Shown piece after piece: positions 36,100 through 45,439 of a stretch of DNA of 64,000 nt (positions within the stretch are counted from its first letter, which is position 1; the number at the start of each line of letters is the position of its first letter). Location: assembly GCA_045106855.1 (NCBI GenBank), contig JBGCFI010000002.1, positions 124,001 through 188,000 on the forward strand, in the 5' to 3' direction. Under the pieces are notes generated by a model, which was given only the letters and a program-made list of their open reading frames with translations, was not told the origin of the DNA and did not search any database. The stretch is from Granulosicoccus sp045106855. Lineage in GTDB: Bacteria; Pseudomonadota; Gammaproteobacteria; Granulosicoccales; Granulosicoccaceae. Position numbers and translations under genes: made by a program.

Positions 36100-39000
36100 T
36101 GCATTCTCTGATCGCCTGGTTTACGCGTAATTCGGTTGCCGCGAATCTGTTGATGATTTTTATCATTGCGTGGGGTTTATCTGCGCTGGCGACACGAATT
36201 CCACTGGAGGTGTTCCCAAGTTTTGAGTTGGACAACGTCACCATAACGGTCCCGTTCAGAGGAGCGGCGCCTTCTGAAGTGGAAGAAGGTGTAACGATTA
36301 AAATCGAAGAGGCCATTCAGGATATAGAAGGTATCAAGCGAATCAGCTCAACATCCAGAGAAGGTATTGCCAGTGTGGTTGTGCAGATTGCTAACGGCTA
36401 TGACTCCCTACAAATCAAGGATGATATTGAACAGCGTGTTGGTGGTATCGACAATTTTTCCGATGAAGTTGGCACACCGAGTATCCGGGTGCCGCAAGCG
36501 AACAGGGAGGTGATCAGTGTTGTCGTAGCGGCACCCATGCCGGAAAAAGAGCTGCGAATACTGGCATCGCGAGTGCGCGATGACCTGGAAGCGTTGCCAA
36601 ACGTCTCAACAGTGTCTGTCACGGGTGCGCGGGAATATGAGCTTGCCATCGAAGTATCGCAGGCATCGCTGGATCGTTATGAGCTGACATTGGCGAGTGT
36701 TGCTCAGGCTATTCAAGCCAGCTCGATTGATCTGGCGGCAGGTGCGATCACCACGGCGACGGGTGAAGTCTTGTTGCGTACTCGGGGCCAGGCTTATTCC
36801 GTTGACGATTATCAATCCATCGTTGTACTGGCCAGACCCGATGGTACTAATGTGACACTCGCTGATGTGGCGACGATTCGCGATGGCTTCGAAGAGGAGC
36901 GAATGGCCCAGAAGTTTAACGGCCAAAGCAGTGTCCAGATAGACGTATTCCGTACCGGCATGCAGAGTGCCATTACGGTTGCTGACGAGGTGAAAGAGTA
37001 TCTGTTGAGTGCCCAGTCAAGCATGCCTTATGGAGTGACCCTGGGTTATTGGCGTGACTGGTCAAGAACCGTGCGAGCAAGACTGGATACTCTGAGTAGC
37101 AGTGCTCTGCAAGGTGGCATTCTGGTGGTTATATTGTTGACTCTGTTTTTACGTTTCTGGGTTGCAGCATGGGTTTTTGTGGGAGTTCCGGTATCCATTC
37201 TCGGTGGTATCGCCTTGATGCCTGTGTTCGGTGTCAGTCTTAATCTGCTCAGCCTTTTTGCGTTTATTCTGGTGCTGGGTATTGTTGTAGATGATGCGAT
37301 TGTAACTGGTGAAAATATCTACACGCATATGCGAAGAAAGAAGGATGGTGTTGCTGCAGCCATCGAAGGGACGCAAGAAGTTGCAGTGCCTGTGACCTTT
37401 GGTGTGCTGACAACCGTTGCAGCCTTTACTCCATTATTGATGATAGAAGGCGCGCGTGGGCAGATCTTTGCGCAGATTCCGTTAGTGGTTATTCCCGTTT
37501 TGTTGTTTTCCATTATCGAGTCCAAGCTCGTGCTACCAGCGCATATGAGTCATCTGAATTTTCATAGCGAAAAAAAGCCTAACGTGTTTGCACGTATGCA
37601 GTTGAAAATCGCAGACGGTTTCGAAGCGTTTATTGCGACTCGATATCAGCCGGTGCTTGCGTGGGCTTTGCTAAACCGTTATCTGGTTCTGTCTTTGTTC
37701 GTTGGTGCCGCAATCATTGTCTTTGCGCTCGTAAGCTCAGGTCATATACGTTTTATATTTTTCCCTCGGGTGCAGGCGGAAACGGCCAGAGCCACGTTGG
37801 AGATGCCGGCAGGCACCTCATTCGACGTTACACAATCTCATGTCGAACGTATGGGGGAGGCGGTCGAGTGGTTGCAAGCCAGACATGTGGACCCGGATAC
37901 GAATGAAAGTGTTATCGAATCCATTCTGACAACGGCAGGAAGTGCAGCGGGTGAGAAAGGTAGTCACCTTGGACGAGTGATGTTTGAAATTGTGCCGCCT
38001 GAACAACGCAGCCTTCAAATCAGTAGTGCCGAGCTTGTCAACGAATGGCGAGAACGTGTCGGTGCGATACCAGGGGCAAAAAATGTCAGCTACCGGGCTG
38101 AGATTGGCGGTGGCGGATCGCCCGTGGATGTGGAAATAACTGGCAGCGACTTTGATCAAATGAACGCCGTGTCACAGCAAATCAAACGACAACTGCGGCG
38201 ATATCCCGGTGTTAGCGATATCTCTGACACGTTTGAAGGTGGTAAGGAGGAGATACAATTGAACCTTACACCGGAGGCTCGTCAGTTGGGCATCACGTTG
38301 TCTGATGTTGCACAGCAAGTGCGCATCGCCTACCTGGGTACAGAGGTGCAAAGTATTCAGCGAGATCGCGATGAAGTAAAAGTGTATGTTCGCTTCCCTA
38401 AAGCGGAACGAACCTCGATCTTTCAGCTGGAGCGGTTAACGATCCGGACCCCTGCAGGTCAGGCGGTTCCGCTGGCAAGCGTCGCAGACTTCAAGATGGG
38501 CCGGGGTTACGCGCAAATCAGACGGGTCGACAGACAACGTACGTTAAATGTACGTGCCGATGTTGATAAACAGACAACCAATATTGAAGGTATCAAAGAA
38601 GATCTTGCAACGCTTGCCAGTGAGCTAACCCGCCAATATCCGGATATCGATATTTCGCTGGAGGGAGAGGCGCGTGAACAACGCGAATCCTTTGCCAGTC
38701 TCAAGGTCGGTCTAGTATTTGTGCTGCTGGTCATTTATACCTTGTTGGCAATACCATTCAGAAGTTATGTTCAGCCGCTGATGGTTATGGTCGTCATACC
38801 CTTTGGTGTTGTGGGTGGTGTGCTCGGGCATATGATCATGGGCATGTCTCTGAGCATCATGAGTTACATGGGCATGCTAGCGTTGTGCGGTGTGGTCGTT
38901 AATGACTCATTAGTACTGGTTGATTGGGTTAACCGGCAACGAAGGCAGGGTGTTGAGTTATTCGACGCCGTAAGGCAGGCGGGAGTTGCGCGTTTTCGCG

Positions 39001-39242
39001 CCGTTATCCTTACATCGTTAACGACGTTCTTTGGCCTGTTGCCATTGATATTCGAAAGTAGTACTCAAGCGCAGTTTCTGATTCCGATGGCAGTTTCGCT
39101 GGGTTACGGAATTCTTTTTGCTACGGCTGTCACGTTGTTATTGATACCCGTCAACTATCTGGTGCTGGAAGATATGAGGGCACTACTGCGCCGTAGCAGC
39201 ACTATTTTTGCGAAGCGCGCGAGTCATCGTTTTCCAGGCTAG
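36099..39242 (+). CDS. RND-family efflux permease
   Basis: 1047 residues with the AcrB-type layout: first span (SVAANLLMIFIIAWGLSAL), a large periplasmic loop (about 40-330), a cluster of spans including the proton relay segment LGIVVDDAIVTGENIYTHMR, then a second periplasmic loop and a second span cluster (GVVVNDSLVLVDWVNRQ near the end). It uses the proton gradient to expel hydrophobic compounds through the adaptor encoded just upstream. The HAE-1-like subgroup with short loops, common in marine gammaproteobacteria, usually has no narrow known substrate. Confidence 0.95.
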   Translation: MHSLIAWFTRNSVAANLLMIFIIAWGLSALATRIPLEVFPSFELDNVTITVPFRGAAPSEVEEGVTIKIEEAIQDIEGIKRISSTSREGIASVVVQIANGYDSLQIKDDIEQRVGGIDNFSDEVGTPSIRVPQANREVISVVVAAPMPEKELRILASRVRDDLEALPNVSTVSVTGAREYELAIEVSQASLDRYELTLASVAQAIQASSIDLAAGAITTATGEVLLRTRGQAYSVDDYQSIVVLARPDGTNVTLADVATIRDGFEEERMAQKFNGQSSVQIDVFRTGMQSAITVADEVKEYLLSAQSSMPYGVTLGYWRDWSRTVRARLDTLSSSALQGGILVVILLTLFLRFWVAAWVFVGVPVSILGGIALMPVFGVSLNLLSLFAFILVLGIVVDDAIVTGENIYTHMRRKKDGVAAAIEGTQEVAVPVTFGVLTTVAAFTPLLMIEGARGQIFAQIPLVVIPVLLFSIIESKLVLPAHMSHLNFHSEKKPNVFARMQLKIADGFEAFIATRYQPVLAWALLNRYLVLSLFVGAAIIVFALVSSGHIRFIFFPRVQAETARATLEMPAGTSFDVTQSHVERMGEAVEWLQARHVDPDTNESVIESILTTAGSAAGEKGSHLGRVMFEIVPPEQRSLQISSAELVNEWRERVGAIPGAKNVSYRAEIGGGGSPVDVEITGSDFDQMNAVSQQIKRQLRRYPGVSDISDTFEGGKEEIQLNLTPEARQLGITLSDVAQQVRIAYLGTEVQSIQRDRDEVKVYVRFPKAERTSIFQLERLTIRTPAGQAVPLASVADFKMGRGYAQIRRVDRQRTLNVRADVDKQTTNIEGIKEDLATLASELTRQYPDIDISLEGEAREQRESFASLKVGLVFVLLVIYTLLAIPFRSYVQPLMVMVVIPFGVVGGVLGHMIMGMSLSIMSYMGMLALCGVVVNDSLVLVDWVNRQRRQGVELFDAVRQAGVARFRAVILTSLTTFFGLLPLIFESSTQAQFLIPMAVSLGYGILFATAVTLLLIPVNYLVLEDMRALLRRSSTIFAKRASHRFPG

Positions 39243-39912
39243 GCTTGAGTCTTTTTTCTGTTGTACGATCAGATGTACTTGCCTTGTCTGACACAGGCTT
39301 TGCTGCTTTGAGTTTAGGTGGCAGCGTTTGTGATGTTCCGTTACCCGCCTGGCTAGAGACCGGGTCAGTGGCTGGTGTCTGAATCAGCACGGTTTGGTCA
39401 CTTTCTCGGGCTTTCAGACAGCCGCCGAATCTCTCAATAAATTCCTCAGGAAACGATTCGCATTGATCAAGCGCTTTACTGAGTAGTCCTGCCTGGCAGC
39501 GCTCAATCGTTAAATCGACAATGCGTTGGGAACTAACCACCGCGTCGTCCCGGAAGGAAAAGACATGGTTAATCAGGTTGCGCGCACCATCACTAAGCTT
39601 GTCAGCGCCGCCATAGGCCTCAAACACATCCTCAGCGCTATCGTCCTGGCGCATCCTCGCAACTGCGTCGAATGCAAAATTATGCGCCACACGACAGTCA
39701 AGCACCGATAGCTCACGCGCAGATTTACTGAGTAAGCGAGTGCTTTCATCAGCTGCACAGGGGGCGTCGTTGTACGTTGTGCTTCCGTCGGTTCCGATAC
39801 ATTTATAAACGGCAGCGTGAGTCGGTGTTACTGTGCCTGGCAGCATGAATACGGCCAGTACCATCGCACGTCCTATCCGCCTTGCGTCAATTTTGGCGTT
39901 TCTACGTCTCAT
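39202..39912 (-). CDS. Secreted DUF4124-domain protein
   Basis: 236 residues from the ATG at 39912; the longer frame to 39939 would need a TTG start. A signal peptide (hydrophobic run IGRAMVLAVFMLPGTVTPTH) is followed directly by the DUF4124 motif VYKCIGTDGSTTYNDAPCAA with its two cysteines. The middle is helical with further cysteines (DVRFLDCRV-like, QCESFPEEF), and the last 65 residues are a Lys/Ser/Thr-rich disordered tail. Its 3' end overlaps the 3' end of the RND gene by 41 bases on the opposite strand. Function unknown. Confidence 0.8.
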   Translation of the reverse strand: MRRRNAKIDARRIGRAMVLAVFMLPGTVTPTHAAVYKCIGTDGSTTYNDAPCAADESTRLLSKSARELSVLDCRVAHNFAFDAVARMRQDDSAEDVFEAYGGADKLSDGARNLINHVFSFRDDAVVSSQRIVDLTIERCQAGLLSKALDQCESFPEEFIERFGGCLKARESDQTVLIQTPATDPVSSQAGNGTSQTLPPKLKAAKPVSDKASTSDRTTEKRLKPSLENDDSRASQK

Positions 39913-39963
39913 GGCTGGGGTATCGGCCAGAAAGCGCAAACGGTTTAGTGGATACGTATAAAT

Positions 39964-41220
39964 TTACCCCGACCGTCTGGTCAGTACCGTTTCATCCAGT
40001 AAAAAACGAGAAAATAAAGGTAGTCTTGCAGCGCCCAGCGCACGTGCCTCGGGACCGATCAGTCCTGTGATGATTTCGGGTGAGCGGATACCCTTGGTGT
40101 CAAACTTGTCCAGTGCCAGACGAGTCATGGACACGATACGTTCTTTAATTGATATTGGAAAACCACCATCGATAACGATAACGCCGACATCAACAATACT
40201 GTTCACCGAGACTATGGCCATTGCCAGAGACTCAGCCAGCTTGTCTAACCATTGCTGTAACTGATCCGAGTCTGTGTGCCAGACAGTTGCATCATGGGAT
40301 ATGTATTCACTATCCAGATCACTGGCAGTCAGGGTGTCATTCTCAAACAACTGTATTGAGGCGGTATCAATTAACTGGGAAATGCCGGAGGGGGCGCTGC
40401 TATCAACCACAGGTAACGAGCCGAAAGCTCCCGCGTTACCGGATTGCCCGCGAAATACTGAACCATTAAGGGCTAAACCACCGCCGATAAAATAGCCAAT
40501 AAAAAAGTAGGCAAAATCTGGATACTGACAACCTCGTCCAAACGTCAGCTCAGCACCGCAAGCAGCCGTGGCATCGTTTTCGATCAGAATCGGCAGATCG
40601 CAGACATCGGACAGTGCATCTTCTAGTGAGAAGTCACGCCAGCCTTCCATGAGATGCTTCGGGGCATTCAGTTTTTCATTCCAGTCCCACAGTTCGAAGG
40701 GCATGGCAATGCCGATACCGCGGAGGCGTTTTGCAGATGGTTCGCCCATTTTCTCTGTCAATGCGGGTATTTCCCGACGCATGAAATCGGCAATGAGATT
40801 CGGGGTGGGGTAGCGGTAGTGTTCCTGACTCTTGAGGACAATATCACCGACAAAATTCATGACAATAAGGTCTGCGCTTCTTCTGCCAAGCTTCAGCCCC
40901 ATGAAGAAGGCACCGTTTGGGTTCAGCGTCAGTGGAACCGAAGGCTGTCCCACCTTGCCCTTGACCGGCTTTCCAGCGTCCAGGAGTCCCTCACTGGTCA
41001 AGTCTCGGGTAATGAGCGTAATCGTCTGTGCGGAAAGACCCGTGCGCCGCGCAATTTCTGCTCTGGAGAGGGCCTGATCACGGATCAGTGACAGCACGAG
41101 GCGCTCGTTATGGGCTCTGACTCGCGAAAGATTTGATCCACCACCTGAAATAGTTGTCCTTCGGTTTTCAGTGGAGTCTTTTCGCGTAACTCCCTGAATT
41201 TCTTCGGATGTCTTGTTCAT
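39964..41220 (-). CDS. frcR: ROK-family transcriptional regulator, probable fructose-uptake repressor (FrcR-like)
   Basis: 418 residues. The N-terminal winged HTH is LSRAEIARRTGLSAQTITLI (about residues 52-71). The ROK sugar-binding domain follows, with IGIAMPFELWDWNEKL, DLPILIENDATAACGAE and FFIGYFIGGGLALNG. The zinc-binding CxCGxxGC cluster of ROK kinases and Mlc/NagC is missing (the region reads AFGSLPVVDSSAPSG), as in some ROK regulators. Divergent from frcBCA with a 154-base gap, the same arrangement as the ROK gene frcR beside frcBCA in Sinorhizobium. It probably controls the transporter in response to fructose or a related sugar. Confidence 0.85.
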   Translation of the reverse strand: MNKTSEEIQGVTRKDSTENRRTTISGGGSNLSRVRAHNERLVLSLIRDQALSRAEIARRTGLSAQTITLITRDLTSEGLLDAGKPVKGKVGQPSVPLTLNPNGAFFMGLKLGRRSADLIVMNFVGDIVLKSQEHYRYPTPNLIADFMRREIPALTEKMGEPSAKRLRGIGIAMPFELWDWNEKLNAPKHLMEGWRDFSLEDALSDVCDLPILIENDATAACGAELTFGRGCQYPDFAYFFIGYFIGGGLALNGSVFRGQSGNAGAFGSLPVVDSSAPSGISQLIDTASIQLFENDTLTASDLDSEYISHDATVWHTDSDQLQQWLDKLAESLAMAIVSVNSIVDVGVIVIDGGFPISIKERIVSMTRLALDKFDTKGIRSPEIITGLIGPEARALGAARLPLFSRFLLDETVLTRRSG

Positions 41221-41374
41221 ACAATCAAACTACAACGAATTAATAGATATATCAAATTTATTTATTTATTGACAATGATACTAATTTGCGGTTTTCTATA
41301 CACAGGAGACGGCGTTTTTATCGACACGAGCTCCCTTGGAAAAATCATCAAACCATTAATAGAGAGGAAATATA
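41221..41374. promoter_or_regulatory. Divergent control region between the ROK regulator and frcB
   Basis: A strongly AT-rich segment (about 41240-41270, tttatttatttatt and neighbouring atatat) stands out from the flanks and resembles the A/T-rich operators used by ROK repressors. A TTGACA at 41269-41274 could be the -35 of frcB, but no good -10 sits at 16-18 bases. An AGAGGA site lies just before the frcB start. Confidence 0.45.
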
Positions 41375-42400
41375 ATGCGTTATACAACGCCCATTCTTGC
41401 GTCTGCCATTGCTCTGTTCAGTGCGGGCGCTAGCTTCTCGGCAGCCGCCGAGGACATTGGTGCTTGTCTGATCACCAAAACAGACATCAATCCATTCTTT
41501 GTAAAAATGAAAGAAGGTGCCACTGCCAAAGCAGATGAGCTGGGCATCAAGTTATCCACCTACGCTGGAAAGGTTGATGGCGATCATGAAACACAGGTAC
41601 AGGCAATCGAGACCTGCATTGCGTCAGGTGCCAAGGGAATTCTGCTTACGGCCTCCGATACGGCAGCTATTGTTCCTGTTGTACAGCAAGCACGTGATGC
41701 CGGCCTGCTGGTGATCGCTCTGGACACACCACTAGAGCCAATCAGTGCGGCTGATGCAACGTTTGCGACTGATAATTTCAAAGCGGGCGAGTTAATCGGT
41801 CAATGGGCAGCCGCTCAGCTGGGCGAAAAAGCTGCTGATGCCAAAATTGCCATGCTGGACCTGGCTGCCAGCCAGCCTTCAGTTGGCGTATTGCGCGACC
41901 AAGGTTTTTTGCAGGGTTTTGGCATAGAGCTGAATGATCCGAATAAATGGGGCGATGAAACCGATCCTCGTATTGTTGGTAACGACATCACTTCTGGTAA
42001 CGAGGAAGGCGGTCGTACAGCAATGGAGAATCTGATGCAGATAGATCCTGAGATAAATGTTGTTTACACCATCAATGAGCCGGCAGCAGCAGGTGCCTAT
42101 GAGGCTCTGAAAGCATTCGGACGTGAGGAAGATGTGTTGATCGTCTCTGTTGACGGTGGTTGCCCGGGAGTAGCTAATGTTGTGGATGGTGTTATCGGTG
42201 CAACTGCGCAGCAATACCCGTTACTTATGGCTTCATTGGGTGTCGAAGCAATTAAAAACTGGGCTGATAGCGGTGTTAAGCCTGAGCCGACTCCGGGACT
42301 TGAATTTTTCAATACCGGGGTGTCTCTCGTCACTGACCAGGCAGTTGATGGTGTGGAGTCAATTGATACCAAAGAAGGTGCTGAGCGTTGCTGGGGTTAA
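41375..42400 (+). CDS. frcB: Fructose-type sugar ABC transporter substrate-binding protein FrcB
   Basis: 341 residues with the signal peptide MRYTTPILASAIALFSAGAS (cleavage near SAAAED). The mature part IGACLITKTDINPFFVKMKE and CIASGAKGILLTASDTAAIV is a type 1 periplasmic-binding fold and is very close to FrcB, the fructose/mannose/ribose binding protein of Sinorhizobium. Later blocks VVYTINEPAAAGAYEALK and SVDGGCPGVANVVDG line the sugar cleft. First gene of the frcBCA operon, with a good ribosome-binding site. Confidence 0.9.
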   Translation: MRYTTPILASAIALFSAGASFSAAAEDIGACLITKTDINPFFVKMKEGATAKADELGIKLSTYAGKVDGDHETQVQAIETCIASGAKGILLTASDTAAIVPVVQQARDAGLLVIALDTPLEPISAADATFATDNFKAGELIGQWAAAQLGEKAADAKIAMLDLAASQPSVGVLRDQGFLQGFGIELNDPNKWGDETDPRIVGNDITSGNEEGGRTAMENLMQIDPEINVVYTINEPAAAGAYEALKAFGREEDVLIVSVDGGCPGVANVVDGVIGATAQQYPLLMASLGVEAIKNWADSGVKPEPTPGLEFFNTGVSLVTDQAVDGVESIDTKEGAERCWG

Positions 42401-42456
42401 TCCCTTGTCTTATCAACGGCCGTCACTAGAGGCGAATGCCTGACGCGTCGTACTTG

Positions 42457-42483
42457 GCGGAGGTGCAACGTCTGTACCTCCGC
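42457..42483 (+). terminator. Hairpin between frcB and frcC
   Basis: Perfect 8-bp stem GCGGAGGT / ACCTCCGC around an 11-base loop, in the 124-base gap between the binding-protein and permease genes, without a T tract. As in the inositol-type operon, it probably protects the frcB message or lowers read-through into the membrane genes. Confidence 0.55.
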
Positions 42484-42524
42484 TGTCCTCGATTACTCAC
42501 ATTATTGCCTGTTTATTGATATCT

Positions 42525-43604
42525 ATGACCCCGACAACCCCACAATCGAATAGCAATGCCGAATCCGGCCTTGTCGATGTTAATGCGGATACCGTCGCAG
42601 AATTCGATGAAGATCGAAAGACGCCGTTACAACACATTCAGCATTTCTTGCACGGTAACCCTGCGATGGTTCCAGTCATCATTCTTGTGGTTAGCGTCAT
42701 TGCCTTTCGCATAGTCGCAGGCGAACGATTTTTTTCAGCGTTTAATCTGTCACTCATAATTCAGCAGGTCACCATCATCGGGTTTCTGGCCTGTGCTCAA
42801 ACCCTGATTGTTTTGACGGCCGGCATTGATTTATCCATAGCCGCGATCATGGTACTGGCATCGGTTGTGGCGGGGAAATTTGCAGTAGTTCTAGGAGTGC
42901 CAAGCGCAGTCGCTATACCAATGGGCTTTCTTGTTGGAACCTTATCAGGGCTCATTAATGGTTTGTTGGTGACGCGCTTGCGACTGCCTCCATTCATCGT
43001 CACATTGGGCACATGGAATATTTTCTTTGCTCTAGTCATCTGGTATTCAGGTTCTCAATCTATCCGCAGCCAGGACATCGACAAAATCGCACCGTCACTA
43101 AAATTTTTCGGGGAACGGATATCCTTTCAAGGTGCTGTATTTACCTATGGGTCGTTTCTAATGGTCGCAGTGTTTTTAGTGCTCTGGTTTGTACTTAACA
43201 ACACTGCCTGGGGGCGTCATGTGTATGCGGTGGGAGACGACAAGGAAGCGGCTGAGCTTAGCGGTATCAACACCGATCGTTTGCTCCTGTCGGTTTATGG
43301 TGTTGCCGGTTTTATTGCAGGTGTAGCCGCCTGGGTGTCCATCGGGCGTGTTGGATCGGTCAGTCCGCAAAGTTTCTATGATGCCAACCTTGATTCCATA
43401 ACAGCGGTTGTTATAGGTGGTACATCTCTGTTTGGTGGTCGGGGTTCAATATTGGGTGCTTTATTCGGGGCTTTGATCGTTGGAGTGTTCAGCTCGGGGC
43501 TAAAAATTGCCGGCGTTGATGTTATCTGGCAGCGCTTTGCAATTGGTTGTCTGATCATACTTGCGGTAGGCATCGACCAATGGTTGAGGAGGGTATCCGC
43601 ATGA
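42525..43604 (+). CDS. frcC: Fructose-type sugar ABC transporter permease FrcC
   Basis: 359 residues from the ATG at 42525 (a TTG at 42516 is also in frame). A 45-residue hydrophilic N-terminus precedes about nine hydrophobic spans. Family blocks are TLIVLTAGIDLSIAAIMVLA, LPPFIVTLGTWNIFFALVIW and GGTSLFGGRGSILGALFGAL. It forms the inner-membrane channel of the sugar importer. Its stop overlaps the frcA start (ATGA at 43601-43604). Confidence 0.93.
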   Translation: MTPTTPQSNSNAESGLVDVNADTVAEFDEDRKTPLQHIQHFLHGNPAMVPVIILVVSVIAFRIVAGERFFSAFNLSLIIQQVTIIGFLACAQTLIVLTAGIDLSIAAIMVLASVVAGKFAVVLGVPSAVAIPMGFLVGTLSGLINGLLVTRLRLPPFIVTLGTWNIFFALVIWYSGSQSIRSQDIDKIAPSLKFFGERISFQGAVFTYGSFLMVAVFLVLWFVLNNTAWGRHVYAVGDDKEAAELSGINTDRLLLSVYGVAGFIAGVAAWVSIGRVGSVSPQSFYDANLDSITAVVIGGTSLFGGRGSILGALFGALIVGVFSSGLKIAGVDVIWQRFAIGCLIILAVGIDQWLRRVSA

Positions 43605-44407
43605 ACCAGCAAACTGCTGAAAAGCAAAATATAGATTCTGCAGAGCCACGTGTCGTTATAAAGGCCAGTGGATTAGTCAAGCGGTACGGTAAGGTTGTGG
43701 CTCTTGATCATGCAGACTTTGAATTACGTGCTGGCGAGATACTCGCTGTTATCGGCGATAATGGTGCTGGCAAATCAACCATGATCAAAGCTATTTCCGG
43801 TGCTGTCATACCAGATAGTGGCCACATGGAACTGGACGGTGAATCCGTGTTGTACCGGTCACCGATGGAGGCGCGCAATGCTGGCATCGAAACCGTTTAT
43901 CAAAACCTGGCTTTGTCACCAGCATTGTCAATCGGTGACAACATGTTTCTGGGACGTGAGTTACGAAAGCCTGGGTTCATGGGTAAGTGGTTAAAAGCCC
44001 TTGATCGGCCTGCGATGGAGAAGATTGCACGGGAAAAGCTTAGTGAGCTGGGCTTAATGACCATACAGAATATCTCGCAGGCTGTTGAAACACTTTCCGG
44101 TGGACAGCGTCAGGGTGTCGCGGTTGCACGTGCTGTTGCTTTCGGATCGAAAGTCGTGATACTGGATGAACCCACGGCTGCATTGGGCGTAAAAGAATCT
44201 CGCCGGGTACTTGAGCTCATTAAAGAGGTAAGAGAACGTGGACTGCCAATCGTGCTGATTTCTCATAATATGCCGCATGTGTTCGAAGTAGCCGATCGCA
44301 TACATATTCATCGTCTGGGCAAACGATTGTGCGTAATCCGGCCACAGGATTATTCCATGTCTGACGCCGTCGCTATGATGACGGGTGCGATGGAGGCACC
44401 TGCCTAG
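43601..44407 (+). CDS. frcA: Fructose-type sugar ABC transporter ATP-binding protein FrcA
   Basis: 268 residues from the ATG at 43601, which overlaps the frcC stop and follows a GAGGAGG site. A single ABC domain with Walker A GDNGAGKST at 52-60, signature LSGGQRQG, Walker B VVILDEPTAALG and switch histidine in ISHNMPHVFE. It powers uptake through FrcC. As in FrcA of rhizobia, it is half the length of RbsA. The kinase gene frcK found downstream in Sinorhizobium is absent here. Confidence 0.93.
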   Translation: MNQQTAEKQNIDSAEPRVVIKASGLVKRYGKVVALDHADFELRAGEILAVIGDNGAGKSTMIKAISGAVIPDSGHMELDGESVLYRSPMEARNAGIETVYQNLALSPALSIGDNMFLGRELRKPGFMGKWLKALDRPAMEKIAREKLSELGLMTIQNISQAVETLSGGQRQGVAVARAVAFGSKVVILDEPTAALGVKESRRVLELIKEVRERGLPIVLISHNMPHVFEVADRIHIHRLGKRLCVIRPQDYSMSDAVAMMTGAMEAPA

Positions 44408-44454
44408 TTACCAGAACCAGATTACGTGAAAAACAAAAATCGCTGAAGTCTTGA

Positions 44455-44540
44455 ATTACTGACGCTTGTAGATGGACTTTGGCACTCCAATTTCCCGGGA
44501 CAGTTTCTCAAGGCTGATCGTCTCGGTCTGTCTAATCTGT
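44455..44540 (-). pseudogene. Possible helix-turn-helix gene remnant
   Basis: The minus strand reads TISLEKLSREIGVPKSIYKR and stops at a TAA. This looks like the recognition helix region of a small HTH protein such as an IS OrfA or regulator. Nothing upstream continues it into a gene of normal size. Short and therefore uncertain; it could be chance. Confidence 0.25.
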
Positions 44541-44679
44541 TCCGGTGGTTTCGATCTACAATATATATACTCATTAGACGGGCATCCCGGTAATTCCACC
44601 GTTCCAGTCTATTTGACCTATTGACGGTTAGTGTCGTGTAAGTTCTACTGCGTCATATTCTGATTCAGAGATTTGTATT

Positions 44680-45090
44680 ATGAGACATGAAGGCGGCTGT
44701 CAGTGCGGCGAAGTCAGGTTTGTAACAACACACACACCGGTACGTGCCATGGCCTGTCACTGTACATCGTGTAAATTGCGCTCCGGATCACCTTATGGGG
44801 TGGGCGTTTACTTCAACGACGAGGAAGTCAGTTTTAACGATGGCAAGAGAGGTATCTACAGATTCCATTCAAGTACAAGCAATCGGTGGATTCAGAATGA
44901 ATTTTGTATTTGCTGCGGCAGTACAGTCTCCTGGACACTGGAGATGCGGCCCGGTTTGCGAGCCATTGCGGGAGGATCTTACGATAATCCGGATTGGTAC
45001 GCTTTAGTTGCGCATATCTGGACGGAGTCCGCACGATCAGATATGTGTTATCCCGATGGCATGAAGGTATGCAAGGCCGCCTTGTCCTGA
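44680..45090 (+). CDS. GFA-family (glutathione-dependent formaldehyde-activating/CENP-V-like) zinc protein
   Basis: 136 residues. The zinc-binding cysteines are in GGCQCGEVRF, ACHCTSCKLRSG and FCICCGSTVSW, the standard GFA pattern. Family members are small cytoplasmic proteins, a few with glutathione-hydroxymethyl synthase activity, most uncharacterised. It sits alone between frcBCA and the AT-rich island. Confidence 0.9.
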   Translation: MRHEGGCQCGEVRFVTTHTPVRAMACHCTSCKLRSGSPYGVGVYFNDEEVSFNDGKRGIYRFHSSTSNRWIQNEFCICCGSTVSWTLEMRPGLRAIAGGSYDNPDWYALVAHIWTESARSDMCYPDGMKVCKAALS

Positions 45091-45439
45091 AAACCTTGTT
45101 TTTGGTTCTTCCGGTTTAGAGGAGCCTTGCAGCAGTCTTCCCGATGCATTATCGGAAAAAGCAAATGCGAAGCTTGTTATCAGCGCAATTTGTATACACC
45201 TCGTAGGTGAATCTGTGGAAAAAAACGGAGTTCCGTTTTTTCTTCATACAGTATTCCCACGTTAAGTTGCCGGCATTCCCGAACTTTGTTTACTACCTAA
45301 GCGGTATCCCCATAGAGGACTACCAATCCTTGTGGCATGGACATAGTCTTAACGCCGAACAATAGTAGCTAGTTGTCATTAGCCAGGATAGAAGAGCTGA
45401 TGATCGATTCGGGAATAACACTAAACGTGAAGGTGATAC
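45091..45439. other. 349-base non-coding stretch at the left edge of the AT-rich island
   Basis: No gene is supported. It contains the symmetric hairpin at 45218-45243. The GAAGGTG ribosome-binding site of the next gene lies at its end. Otherwise nothing recognisable. Confidence 0.5.
45218..45243. terminator. Bidirectional intrinsic terminator
   Basis: AAAAAACGGA and TCCGTTTTTT (45220-45229 and 45232-45241) form a perfect stem with a minimal loop, and the A/T ends supply a U tract in both directions. It closes the GFA gene and separates it from the island to the right. Confidence 0.7.

Noticed and set aside
41269..41302. TTGACA with TATACA as the frcB promoter
   Set aside because: Spacing of 22 bases is too long for a normal sigma-70 promoter; mentioned only as an uncertain -35.
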